Assembly: GCF_014947265.1 (NCBI RefSeq)
Contig: NZ_JADCNK010000013.1
Location: 62,001-126,000 of the forward strand
Source: Pedobacter sp014947265
GTDB lineage: Bacteria > Bacteroidota > Bacteroidia > Sphingobacteriales > Sphingobacteriaceae
Direction: 5' to 3'
DNA: 64,000 nucleotides
This document shows, one piece after another, positions 29,018 to 38,300 of this stretch; the first letter of the stretch is position 1, and the number at the start of each line of letters is the position of its first letter. Below the pieces are notes generated by a model that made no database searches, was not told the origin of the DNA, and was given only the letters and a program-made list of their open reading frames with translations. The position numbers and the translations under genes were made by a program.

Positions 29018-29549
29018 TGAAGTAATCAACTTGTCAGAAGAAAATGGCTAGTCTGCAATGCCTGGCAGGGATGTCGCGTTTTGGCATTGGTCAAAATACT
29101 TATCTTTTAGATGTTAACGACCTCATTTGCGTCAGTAGCACCTCGATCGGATTATAAATACAAATTTCTGGGAAGATGTCTACATTGAGTTAGGCCTCAA
29201 AAAGCAGTGAGATCGTAAAATTGGTATATACCGTCTTTCAGAAACACATCGATTTAACCAGTTTTTTATTCACTGAGCAAAGAGCTTACATAAATCTTTT
29301 ACAAACGCCCGATAACAATAAATTTGAATTCGATGTTGACAATTTAATTGGGCTTTACATATGTCAGATGCTAATTTTTTATACTATCTAAACTATCTGC
29401 TTAAATATTTAGCCCTAAATTTTCCGCTTGATCCTTAGTGTTTACTTGTCCTGTTTTATTTTCATCCAATTTCTTGTTAATCAAATAGATTTATTTGGTA
29501 TTGATCCAATAAATTTTTACTTTCAAGTAAAATTAAAACTTTCAAATTT
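29018..29549. other. Gene-free interval upstream of the lanthipeptide locus
   Basis: About 530 bases, AT-rich, with no coding frame of interest and no clear hairpin. It should contain the promoter of the precursor-peptide gene at 29550. Confidence 0.45.
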
Positions 29550-29888
29550 ATGGATTCACTAGACCGTGCTTCAGCAGAAGCGCAAATTATCAAAAAAGCG
29601 ATGAAAGACAGTACTTTCCGCGCAAGCCTTATCGCAGACCCAAAAGCAGCAATTGAACAGACCTTAGGCATTACGTTGCCTGCCAATGTTTCAGTTAACG
29701 TTTATGAGGACACTGCAACTTCCTTCAACATGGTATTACCGGCAGCAAGCGGATCAGAGCAAATGGGTTCCGATATCGGTAGCGCAGCAGATTGCAGCGG
29801 CTGGTCGTCAGCGGCTGAGTGTGCTGTTGAATGTACGCAGTGCGGCAACAACGATACCACTTGCCAGCCTGGCCCAACTGAAGAATAA
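29550..29888 (+). CDS. NHLP-leader RiPP precursor peptide (lanthipeptide precursor)
   Basis: A 112-residue precursor. Residues 1-66 match the nitrile-hydratase-like leader peptide family: an N-terminal helix (QIIKKAMKDSTFRASLIADP), KAAIEQTLGITLPANVSVNV and the typical ending YEDTATSFNMVLP. The C-terminal core is Cys- and Ser/Thr-rich with Cys82, 91, 95, 98 and 105 and at least seven Ser/Thr after residue 82, suited to lanthionine formation by the LanM encoded 132 bases downstream. No double-Gly is present; a Gly-Ser at residues 77-78 is the best candidate processing site. Leaders of this type are found with LanM enzymes such as ProcM. The function of the product (antimicrobial, signal or other) is unknown. 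Confidence 0.85.
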   Translation: MDSLDRASAEAQIIKKAMKDSTFRASLIADPKAAIEQTLGITLPANVSVNVYEDTATSFNMVLPAASGSEQMGSDIGSAADCSGWSSAAECAVECTQCGNNDTTCQPGPTEE

Positions 29889-30020
29889 TTTCTTTTTTCT
29901 CGGTTTAAGTAGCACATAGCCTCTCTTTTCAGCGAATTTGATTAATTGTCGCGTTTAAAAAAAGTGGAGTAGTACTGTTTTTGCCATTTTTTATCAGTCC
30001 GCGATTAACAGTTATTTTTA

Positions 30021-33000
30021 ATGAACGAACAATTATATCATACAGATACCGCAATCAAGGCTCTGAATTTGTACGAGCGGCTTATCTTACTAAAAAATAC
30101 AGACGATGCGTTATTGGCCGATTCTTTGGAAAAGGACCGCATTGATCGTTGGCAGCAAGTATCCGCCCTGGGTGATGAAGCAAAATTTAAAAAAAGGCTG
30201 AGCCAGGATGGTATTGCCGAATGGGAAGCTTATGCTGTATTAAATCCCGAAAACCTTGTCTGGCCGGAGTCAGAAGACCCGGCCTGGCTTGCTTTTTTCG
30301 ATGAGGTAAGCAAATTGGCCAAACAATTGCAGCCTATCGAAATTTTTCGACCGGAGCATGATAAACATGCTTTCTTTCATATTGCTTTACCTTTTTACCT
30401 GCACGCATTGCGGCAGGTAGAGAGATTTTTTGGCCATTCTGATGAGATTCCTCTTGATGGTGCTTGTAACTACCTGAAGAGCCTGCTTACGGGTTGTTTG
30501 GCTAATGCTGCAGCACTTGAATTCAATATATTTAAAGCCGGGCGTGAAAGCGGGCTAGGGGCTTTGCTGCGCAAAGCAACGGCACCGGAAAACAATAAAT
30601 CATTATACCGAAGTTTCATTAGGGAGATATATGTCAACCGATGGGCCACTTTTTTTTCTGAATATACGGTGCTTACACGACAGCTGTGCGAAGTTGCCCA
30701 AAATTGGATTACCTCCATGCATCTTTTCATGGAGCGGTACCGATGTGACCGTTCCGGTTTGGAACAGTTATTTAATAATGGGCAGTCGCTTGGACAGATC
30801 AGCAAAATCAGCTTTGGTTTGTCAGACAGGCATAACGGTGGAAAAACGACTGCAATACTGACATTTGACAACGCTGTTAAAATAGTATATAAACCCAAAC
30901 CTTTGTCTACCGAGTGTGTGCTTGAGGCCATAGTAAACTGGGTTAACCTTGAAGAAGAGCTTATCGGCCTTAACGTAGCATCGGTGATCGATAAAGGCGA
31001 TTACGGCTGGCAGCAGTTCATTGAAAACAATGGTTGCGATACGGAAGAAGACGTAAAGAGATTTTACATCAGGGCCGGTTACCTGATGGCGATTGTATAT
31101 GTAATGGAAGGTTATGACTTTCATTATGAAAACCTTATTGCAGACGGTGCTTTTCCATTTCTCATCGATACGGAAACCATTTTTAACCCTTACAAAGAAA
31201 TGGAGATGGCAGAAACCGGCGTGCTTAACGCGGCCCAAATGGCCAGCGAAAAAGTTTACTATTCGGTATTGCGCACCGGGATGCTGCCGAGTTGGAATAT
31301 TCGTAAAGAAGGCGCAAAAAAAGACATTAGCGGATTGGGCGGTGAGGAAGGCGCAGGCATTGAAAAGATGCAGCGCTGGGTTGATGTGGGTACAGATGAT
31401 ATCAGGTTGGAACCGGTAGAAAGGCCGGTAAGGAAGATGGGCAACCAGCCTTTTATTAAAGGGGAGGACCCTGGCTCATCGGAAAATTACATAGACGAGA
31501 TAACAAAGGGCTTTTCCGATATGTACACCTATATCATGCGGAATAAAGAAAGTTTTGGCGAGTTAATACGGCAGTGGGAACACGTAGTGGTACGTTTCGT
31601 GCGTAAGCCTACCAGGGTATATTCAGACATGATCGCGAAACTGACAGAACCAGAATTTTTGCGGGATGGTATGGATTGGAGCATAGGGTGCGAAAGTATG
31701 GCGCGACTATACCTGGCGGCCGACCTGGGTAATTACGGCCAGTGGAACCTGCTAAGATCGGAATATGAATCTTTGATCAGGTCAGATATTCCTTATTTCA
31801 GACTAAAAGCAGACAGCCTTGATATACAAGATGGCGAAAACAAGACACTGGTAAAAAACTATTTTACTATGCGGTGTTTTGAACGCATTATAGAAAAAAC
31901 GAAAGCACTGAACGAAAATGACCTGGCCCTGCAGGAGCGGTATATTCGCTATGCTTTTTATGCCAGGGCTGCCAAAAGCTTCCATGACGATACACGTTCA
32001 GCGATCTTAAATAATGGCTCTAAAAAGCGGGATATTGGTGATATACTTGCAATTGCTCCCGATGATTGTATCTCGGTTGCCAAAATCATAGCGTCTGAAC
32101 TTGAACAAGAAGCGTTAAGGTCTTCGGATGGCTCCATGGCGTGGATAGCACTTGAATACCTGAAGGAGGCCGATATTTTTCAATTTAAACCCATCTCTTA
32201 TAACTTATACAGCGGCGCAGCCGGGATAGGTTTCTTCTTTGGTGCATTGTTTAAAGTCACCGGCGAAGAAAAATATCATCTTTTGGCAAAAGCGGCCATG
32301 ACCCCGATCATGCGTATTGTTGATGAAGAAATGAACGAACTGGTGCGCTACAGTGGCGTAGGTGGCGGCATAGGGCTTGGCTCCCTGATATATGCTTTTG
32401 CATCGCTTGCTGTTTTTTTTCAGGATGCGGAGTTCGGCAAAACTGCAACTGATTATGCGCTCAAATGCATGACACGCATAGACAGCGAAGTGCTTGAAGC
32501 TGATAAAAAGCTTGATATTATTTTTGGCTCGGCAGGCTTGTTACTTGGGCTGATCAAATTATTCCGTGTAACAGGCGATGCTGAAGTCATGCATAAAATA
32601 ACGATGACCGCAGATCACTTGTTGAAAAACTGTAGAGACACGGCGCAGGGCGAGGGCCTGGTGCCAACTTATGGCAACAAAGTTATTACAGGCATGTCAC
32701 ATGGCGCATCGGGCGTTGCAATTGCATTAATGAAAGCATTCGATTTAACTAAAGATGAGCGTTACCGGGCGACAGCAATGGCCCATATCGATTTTGAAGA
32801 AAAAATGTATGATGCCAATGCTGCAAATTATCCTACTTATCAAAGTACACCTACGGAAAATAAATTTATTACGGCCTGGTGTCATGGTGCACCTGGTATC
32901 GGCCTGACGCGGTTAATAGCTTACCAAATAACCCATGACGAAAGTCTGAAACCCCAGATTGAAAAAAATATGCAGTTTACAACCGCATTTTCACTGGAAC

Positions 33001-33275
33001 ACCTGGATCATATCTGTTGCGGCAACTTTGGGCGGCTGGATATCGAGTTAGAATATGCCCGGTTTATTAAAGACGAAGCATCGATCGGCCGGATTAAAAG
33101 AGAAGCGGCTTATATTGTGAATCGCTTCTATGAAAATGATGGTTTCCGGCTTTTTATAGACGCGCCGATCAAAGTGTTTTCGCCCGGCCTTTTCGTTGGC
33201 GCAACAGGCATCGCATATAGTTTATTAAGAATTGGTTTCCCTGATCAACTTCCAAGCGTTTTGGCCTATGAATAA
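30021..33275 (+). CDS. lanM: Class II lanthipeptide synthetase (LanM), CCG-type zinc site
   Basis: Bifunctional enzyme of 1,084 residues that dehydrates Ser/Thr and then cyclises them with Cys. The N-terminal dehydratase (DUF4135, about 1-690) has the kinase-like motifs KIVYKPKPLS, the His-x-x-Asn in DFHYENLI (His368, Asn371) and the Asp-x-Glu in DTETIF (Asp383, Glu385). The C-terminal LanC-like cyclase (about 720-1084) has GAAGIGFFFGAL, MSHGASG, the zinc ligand Cys954 in WCHGAPG, and Cys999-Cys1000 in ICCGNFG. Most LanM have Cys-His at the last pair; Cys-Cys-Gly is the hallmark of the ProcM-type group, often linked with relaxed substrate choice. The JmjC gene overlaps its end by 8 bases. Confidence 0.95.
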   Translation: MNEQLYHTDTAIKALNLYERLILLKNTDDALLADSLEKDRIDRWQQVSALGDEAKFKKRLSQDGIAEWEAYAVLNPENLVWPESEDPAWLAFFDEVSKLAKQLQPIEIFRPEHDKHAFFHIALPFYLHALRQVERFFGHSDEIPLDGACNYLKSLLTGCLANAAALEFNIFKAGRESGLGALLRKATAPENNKSLYRSFIREIYVNRWATFFSEYTVLTRQLCEVAQNWITSMHLFMERYRCDRSGLEQLFNNGQSLGQISKISFGLSDRHNGGKTTAILTFDNAVKIVYKPKPLSTECVLEAIVNWVNLEEELIGLNVASVIDKGDYGWQQFIENNGCDTEEDVKRFYIRAGYLMAIVYVMEGYDFHYENLIADGAFPFLIDTETIFNPYKEMEMAETGVLNAAQMASEKVYYSVLRTGMLPSWNIRKEGAKKDISGLGGEEGAGIEKMQRWVDVGTDDIRLEPVERPVRKMGNQPFIKGEDPGSSENYIDEITKGFSDMYTYIMRNKESFGELIRQWEHVVVRFVRKPTRVYSDMIAKLTEPEFLRDGMDWSIGCESMARLYLAADLGNYGQWNLLRSEYESLIRSDIPYFRLKADSLDIQDGENKTLVKNYFTMRCFERIIEKTKALNENDLALQERYIRYAFYARAAKSFHDDTRSAILNNGSKKRDIGDILAIAPDDCISVAKIIASELEQEALRSSDGSMAWIALEYLKEADIFQFKPISYNLYSGAAGIGFFFGALFKVTGEEKYHLLAKAAMTPIMRIVDEEMNELVRYSGVGGGIGLGSLIYAFASLAVFFQDAEFGKTATDYALKCMTRIDSEVLEADKKLDIIFGSAGLLLGLIKLFRVTGDAEVMHKITMTADHLLKNCRDTAQGEGLVPTYGNKVITGMSHGASGVAIALMKAFDLTKDERYRATAMAHIDFEEKMYDANAANYPTYQSTPTENKFITAWCHGAPGIGLTRLIAYQITHDESLKPQIEKNMQFTTAFSLEHLDHICCGNFGRLDIELEYARFIKDEASIGRIKREAAYIVNRFYENDGFRLFIDAPIKVFSPGLFVGATGIAYSLLRIGFPDQLPSVLAYE

Positions 33276-34494
33276 TCAGTGTGATATCAATCAACTTTTT
33301 GGAGAAATCTCCTGGCAAGGCTTCATTGAGCAATATTGGCAAAAAAAAAGCTACTATGTACAAGGGCAAAACACTGAATATTTCGCCAGCCTGATATCGC
33401 GGCAAGAAATAGATACCCTCATCAAAACGAATGGAGGAAAGACCGATTTCGTTATTTCCCTGATCGGGGGGAAGATTGTCAACCCGGAAAAAGGCGTGGG
33501 TCACAAAGCACCAAGTTACTGGACCGCCGAAAATGTGTTTGAAAGCTTTGAAAAAGGAAGCACTATCAGGCTTGGAAACATCGCAAGTCATTGCCTAAGC
33601 ATACGCAAATTGCAACAGCATTTCGAAGCCAATCTTCAAACTGATATTAATATTAACCTTTACCTTACACCTCCCGGTTCACGCGCATTTGGAGCGCATT
33701 ATGACGACCACGATGTTTTTATTGTCCAAATAAGCGGCAGTAAGATCTGGAAATTATTTTCACCTGCCGAAGAGTCGCCTGTCGAGGTACTTCACCGCGG
33801 CAGGGCAGGGTGGTTGAAAAAAGAAATGCCTGGCAGCAAAAAAGTGCGTCCGCTCCCGATACCGGATGAAGAGTGGTCTGTTAAGATGCAGGCCGGTGAC
33901 TTGCTGTATGTACCCCGTGGGCATGTGCACCAGGTATATTCGGAAGATGAAGAATCGCTGCATCTTACTGTAGCTGTTACCGTAGTTACCTGGTATGAGG
34001 TCGTGGTACAGGCGCTGCTCGAAACTTTAAAAGAAAGCGATGCACTGCGTGAGGCGCTACCGCCTGACATTAGCAATAGAAATTTTAACACACCGTACTT
34101 CAACAACCGGATTGCTGAGGTTAAAGCGGATCTTGAGAAACACCTCACACCAGAGATCATGCGAGATTCAGTTAATGAAATAGCTCGTCGTTTCGTTGTT
34201 TCCAGGAACCCCGTGCCTGACAAGTCGGCGCCCGTACCTGAGTTCAGCTTAATAACCAGAATGCGTATCCGGCCAGACATGGTGTACCGCGTTGAAGAAA
34301 ATCGGCGCGAGATGGTATTTTATTATTCGGGCAGCTATTTGTTAGTTCAATATGAGTTGTCCGGTGTGCTGGAATATATACTGGCTCAAAAGGAATTTAT
34401 GATCGCTGATCTGCCGCAAGAGAACAGTGAGTTGGTAAGGATAAATTTTATCCGGAAGCTGTTTGAGGGCGGATTTTTAGAGATAACAAGCTGA
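33268..34494 (+). CDS. JmjC/cupin oxygenase, ROXA-like, RiPP tailoring candidate
   Basis: A 408-residue Fe(II)/2-oxoglutarate-dependent oxygenase of the bacterial ROXA/JmjC type. ATG at 33268 overlaps the LanM stop by 8 bases; the frame is open from 33232, but that would add LanM-overlapping codons. Iron ligands are His144 and Asp146 (SRAFGAHYDDHDVF) and His219 or His221 (YVPRGHVHQVYS), in the usual spacing. The N-terminal part resembles the ROXA oxygenase fold and the C-terminal third (about 290-408) is a winged-helix-like dimer or substrate domain. Translational coupling to LanM strongly suggests that it hydroxylates the peptide, for example Asp, Asn or Pro residues of the core. It could alternatively modify ribosomal protein, the classic ROXA substrate. 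Confidence 0.87.
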   Translation: MNNQCDINQLFGEISWQGFIEQYWQKKSYYVQGQNTEYFASLISRQEIDTLIKTNGGKTDFVISLIGGKIVNPEKGVGHKAPSYWTAENVFESFEKGSTIRLGNIASHCLSIRKLQQHFEANLQTDININLYLTPPGSRAFGAHYDDHDVFIVQISGSKIWKLFSPAEESPVEVLHRGRAGWLKKEMPGSKKVRPLPIPDEEWSVKMQAGDLLYVPRGHVHQVYSEDEESLHLTVAVTVVTWYEVVVQALLETLKESDALREALPPDISNRNFNTPYFNNRIAEVKADLEKHLTPEIMRDSVNEIARRFVVSRNPVPDKSAPVPEFSLITRMRIRPDMVYRVEENRREMVFYYSGSYLLVQYELSGVLEYILAQKEFMIADLPQENSELVRINFIRKLFEGGFLEITS

Positions 34495-35543
34495 TGCGCG
34501 ACGAACGGATGCTGGATGATTATTTGCGGGAACTTGTTACGCAAACACCTCAAGATCTGATAGGAAAAAAATCATTTAAGGGTATATTGGGAACAGCGCA
34601 TTTGTTGCCAGGCTCCGTGGTGCTAAGTACTTTTGGTTTCGAATGTCCCTTGAGTAGCAAAGAAGCCGAGGCCGATTTCCTGGTGTCATTCCAAAAGAAA
34701 AATAATGGACCGTTTCTGTTAAAGTTATCGGCGGAGAAAAATTTCGGACGAAGCGCCGTTTGGAACGATGTTGGCAAGTTGGCCGATTTCTGGGCCGGTA
34801 AACAATTGATAGATGATTTCTGGCTTGAGTTTGATATACAAGGGGAAGCACCCTTGGTACCAAGTCTTTTTTTTAGGCCATTATACAATAGTTTAGCCGA
34901 ACTCGAAATTATTCTCAATTATTCTTTGAGCGCGCTTACCGGCAACGAAAGCACAGTACAACTCAGCTCACAGGTATTGCAATTGGTTGCTTTATTACCC
35001 GATCGGGCACGGGTATTTCAGATTGGCGCCATGCGTTCGCGCCCTGTTCATGGTATCCGCTTGTGTATTCACGAAATTTCGCTTGATGCAATTTTAACTT
35101 TCCTAAAAAAGATACCATACCCCGGTTCCGTCGAAGAGCTCAAAGAGATATTGATATTTCTTCAGCCGCTAGTGCACGACGTTGCCTTCAGTATTGATTT
35201 GAGTGAAGGTATCGGTGCAAAGATCGGCCTGGAATGTTATGTGAACCCCAATTTTTCGGCAGTTGAGAAACAGTCCGCCTGGACGAAAATGATAGATAAG
35301 TTTGCAGAACGCGATTTGATAGATGCGGCAAAGAGTATTGCTTTGAAAGAATTTGGTGCTTATACTGCCACCGGGCAACTATTTAAGGAACTGCCGGAGG
35401 AGCTTGTTCGGGCTATGGCCCTGATGGAACGCCACGCGGTAAGTACCATGTGGCAATACTTGCATCATTTAAAAATAACCTATGATCCGCGTCGCCCCCT
35501 GCTGGCAAAGGCTTACCTCTCGGTGCAGCATACGTGGCGTTAA
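34494..35543 (+). CDS. Unknown protein coupled to the lanthipeptide operon
   Basis: A 349-residue soluble protein whose ATG overlaps the JmjC stop by one base (TGATG). It has no signal peptide, membrane segment or catalytic motif that I recognise. The middle holds an Arg-rich stretch (RARVFQIGAMRSRPVHGIRLC), and the C-terminal end reads VSTMWQYLHHLKITYDPR. It is rich in Phe, Leu and Ile and probably globular. Its place as the last gene of a tightly coupled precursor-LanM-JmjC operon argues that it takes part in peptide maturation, delivery or immunity; which of these cannot be decided. It is one of the more interesting unknowns in the window. Confidence 0.75.
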   Translation: MRDERMLDDYLRELVTQTPQDLIGKKSFKGILGTAHLLPGSVVLSTFGFECPLSSKEAEADFLVSFQKKNNGPFLLKLSAEKNFGRSAVWNDVGKLADFWAGKQLIDDFWLEFDIQGEAPLVPSLFFRPLYNSLAELEIILNYSLSALTGNESTVQLSSQVLQLVALLPDRARVFQIGAMRSRPVHGIRLCIHEISLDAILTFLKKIPYPGSVEELKEILIFLQPLVHDVAFSIDLSEGIGAKIGLECYVNPNFSAVEKQSAWTKMIDKFAERDLIDAAKSIALKEFGAYTATGQLFKELPEELVRAMALMERHAVSTMWQYLHHLKITYDPRRPLLAKAYLSVQHTWR

Positions 35544-35605
35544 GTTATTGCTTTACAGTTTAATGTGCTTATCTAAATGACTTTCAGTAGCTCGGCCTAT
35601 ACCTT

Positions 35606-36646
35606 TTATCGTATAAGGTTTGTGAAAATTCCCTGCGGATCGAGTTGATGTTTTACCTTTTTGAAACCTGATACCACATCGCTACCAAAGTATCCTGTAT
35701 AATCAAAATCTTCAAATGTAAACTCAGCCTGCACATATCGGCGGAAATATGGTTTTTCAAGAATGAATTCGGCAAAATCAGCTTCGAGCAAACGTAACAG
35801 CCTGATATCAAAACCTTTGTCATGCCACGGCTCTCCCCATATCCCGAGAGCCACCAGGCTTTCTTGCTGCGGGTAAATAAGCGGTGGATTGAACTTTTTG
35901 AAAGCGATATCATACCTGTATAAGGGCAAATTTACCCAGGTACGTTTGTGCACATGGCTGATCGTTTTCAATCCCTGAATGGCTTCTTCTGCGTGCTCAG
36001 GCGTGGTGAACAGGTTATACCAGGCCAGTTTATTCCAGTGATGATTGTTTGAGGATATTTCACCAGTAATGTCCTGCGGATATTTTTCAGTGCCTTTGAT
36101 TGGCCTTATCTTCAGGCATACTTCATAAATGTAACCCAATTGGCTCATTGAGCCAAAAAGCCATTCAAATACACCATCACCAAAAGAGCTGCGTACAGCC
36201 TCTCCACAACCGTTAACCAGTATCACGTGCTCGACTGTTTCCCAAAAACCTCCGTAACGCTGACTTGTAGCGCCAATACCGCCTGCTGATAGATAGCCGC
36301 CCACTGTAGAAGCCGGTGCTGTACCATCGTTGTAAACCAATAGCTCATAACCATAATTTTTGAGTGTTAGGTTTACGTTCCATATCGCTGCACCGGCTCC
36401 TACCGTAATCGTACCTGGTTTTTCAAAACGAAAATGCCTGATAGAAGTTGTCAGTAACAGTAACTCGCCATCCCTGGGTAAAGACGAACTGTTCATAGAA
36501 TGCCCATTGCCGCGAATGCGAAGCGGTCGCTTTTGACGATATGCCTCTGCTATCACTTGGGTAATGTCCTCTAAAGTTTGAGCATTCGTTGTATCATAAT
36601 TAGCAGAACTTTGATGATGATCGCTGTAATCGGTTAGTTTTTGCAT
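35606..36646 (-). CDS. FAD-binding (PCMH-type) oxidoreductase
   Basis: A 346-residue flavoprotein of the PCMH/FAD-binding-4 family. ATG 36646 (MQKLTDYSDHHQSS) is preferred over 36667. The FAD fold is visible as PLRIRGNGHSMNSSS (PP-loop), TITVGAGAAIWNVNLTLKNYGYEL and TAPASTVGGYLSAGGIGATSQRYGG. The C-terminal substrate domain is short, as in sugar-lactone or aldonolactone oxidases such as D-arabinono-lactone oxidase. No His or Cys for covalent flavin attachment is certain, though the His in NGHS sits at the usual place. It converges on the lanthipeptide operon, with 62 bases between stops, and so is separately transcribed. A tailoring role in the RiPP pathway is possible but unproven. Confidence 0.85.
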   Translation of the reverse strand: MQKLTDYSDHHQSSANYDTTNAQTLEDITQVIAEAYRQKRPLRIRGNGHSMNSSSLPRDGELLLLTTSIRHFRFEKPGTITVGAGAAIWNVNLTLKNYGYELLVYNDGTAPASTVGGYLSAGGIGATSQRYGGFWETVEHVILVNGCGEAVRSSFGDGVFEWLFGSMSQLGYIYEVCLKIRPIKGTEKYPQDITGEISSNNHHWNKLAWYNLFTTPEHAEEAIQGLKTISHVHKRTWVNLPLYRYDIAFKKFNPPLIYPQQESLVALGIWGEPWHDKGFDIRLLRLLEADFAEFILEKPYFRRYVQAEFTFEDFDYTGYFGSDVVSGFKKVKHQLDPQGIFTNLIR

Positions 36647-36826
36647 GATAAGGAAAATTTTAATCATATGTACGAAAATATTGTCGACTTAAAATATGGA
36701 GCGGCTAAGGTTGGTTTTATTTCGTCAGGCCCAAAGAGCTGGTAATCTCCGGTATATATTTGCTTATTGATCAGCTGTAATAGTTTAAATCAAGCTGGAT
36801 GAAATAGCGTATTACACAAGATCTCT

Positions 36827-37549
36827 TTACTCCAGAAAATAGCTCAAAATCTTATATTCTCCGTTTATTCTGCCAAAGTCAAAGTGGACATGATTGTATT
36901 TAGTTTTTTGAACAGGTATTTCGATACTAACAGAATAGATACTGCTTCCTTTGTCAGTATAAGCCTGTAATTGAGCTTCATAATCATTATCAGGCTTTAC
37001 ATCACCAGGGAGCCTTCCGATGATATCTTTTTGTCTAGTTTCAGGGATGTTTTCTAATATCTCATTTGTGAAAATTTTACTATACTGCTCATTAAATTGT
37101 TTTTCGTTCATCATTCTACCTTTCCAATTTTCTGAGCCTACCACCTCGTATTCATTGTTTTTCTGATTGTATTTCAATTTTTCTCTGGTGGTTTGGAATG
37201 GAAAATGGATCATCGCTGAGATTTTTACTTTATCTTTAGTTTTAGCAGCAGCCATGAACTTTAAATAAAATAATGCATAATGATAACCATCGCCAGCTGT
37301 GGTGTCATATATGTAATTTTCTACTGGAAACATACCTTTTTCAAATTTAAGATCATCGACGGTTTTATAGAACGATTTTACGTTCATGTTAATTTTATCT
37401 GTTACTCTTTTTACTTCCTGAAGACTATCCTGAACATGTGTTTGGGTTGTATTCGTTGTGCCATTTTCAATGGGTATGGTTTGTTTAGGATGATTATTGC
37501 ATGCTATAATGAACAGAGGCAATATAAAAAATAGGAGTTGATATTTCAT
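36827..37549 (-). CDS. Predicted lipoprotein of unknown function
   Basis: A 240-residue lipoprotein: MKYQLLFFILPLFIIAC with the acylated Cys at residue 17, followed by a Thr/Asn/Gln-rich linker of about 25 residues. The mature domain has DDLKFEKGMFPVENYIYD, a DUF4348-like alpha/beta layout (not certain), and ends HVHFDFGRINGEYKILSYFLE, a strand pattern common in small NTF2-like domains. It starts 3 bases before the end of the decayed lysozyme-like gene (37553), so it may have been its partner. No active-site motif is seen. Confidence 0.7.
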   Translation of the reverse strand: MKYQLLFFILPLFIIACNNHPKQTIPIENGTTNTTQTHVQDSLQEVKRVTDKINMNVKSFYKTVDDLKFEKGMFPVENYIYDTTAGDGYHYALFYLKFMAAAKTKDKVKISAMIHFPFQTTREKLKYNQKNNEYEVVGSENWKGRMMNEKQFNEQYSKIFTNEILENIPETRQKDIIGRLPGDVKPDNDYEAQLQAYTDKGSSIYSVSIEIPVQKTKYNHVHFDFGRINGEYKILSYFLE

Positions 37550-37552
37550 AAT

Positions 37553-38300
37553 TTAACTCTTTGCTACAGTCACTTTACCCAGTTGCTCCATTCGTTTAAG
37601 TATCACAGCTGTACCTAGTTGATCGGATATTTTATCACCATACCACTTAGTCTTATAATTATTTTCTTTCAATTCTAAATATGCGCCTTTGCTGTAAAAA
37701 TCTGATCCACCCCAAAGGTATGGAGAATTTACTTTGTGGTACATCTCATAACCAAAACCATTATATTTTTCCAATCGTATTAGCATGTTTTTAAGATCCC
37801 AATGATCGTTCCAACCGTCTTTTTTCCCTGGAATATAAGCGCATCAACAGCAACTTTCTTCAAAACTAAATGGGGGAGCGTGCAGAACATAAGGTCTATG
37901 CGCTGGTACTTTTCTGGTAAAATTCTTTAAACTATCACCATTATGCAAATGCCTTGAGAAGTCATTTCAAGATTCTCTATAATGTACAAGTGCTATAAAA
38001 TACCATGGAATTATAGCACCGAGTGTATCAAAGTTCATCATCGGTTTGCCGTTAATTCGTGTTTTTAGTTCAAGGCTTAAAGGATTATATTTTCCGTCTT
38101 TACTATCCGGCGGGGTTTCTGGTAGTCCATGCAAGGTTCTATTTATTTTAATTCTTTCGTCCACAGGTATACTGGGTTTAGCGGATGGGAATAATGGACA
38201 TCTGTACATGCTTGGGCGGTTTAACTCTTCTCTTACAAGTAAAGCAATCTCTTGGTATCTACGTTGATTTGGCAGTATTGAGTTCTGGATAATGTTGTCA
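37553..38300 (-). pseudogene. Broken lysozyme/peptidoglycan-binding-like gene
   Basis: Reading the minus strand through frame changes gives one continuous protein: YQEIALLVREELNRPSMYRC, PLFPSAKPSIPVDERIKI, IPWYFIALVHYRES, then a TGA stop (37967-37969), NDFSRHLHNGDSLKNF, TRKVPAHRPYVLHAPPFSF, EES; a one-base gain near 37851; AVDALIFQGK; a compensating shift at the six-T run 37820-37825; then KDGWNDHWDLKNMLIRLEKY, NGFGYEMYH and KVNSPYLWGGSDFYSKG to the end. This is the full pattern of a Bacteroidota protein annotated as lysozyme-family or peptidoglycan-binding (family name from memory). One nonsense codon and two balancing frameshifts make it a pseudogene unless they are sequencing errors. Confidence 0.75.
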
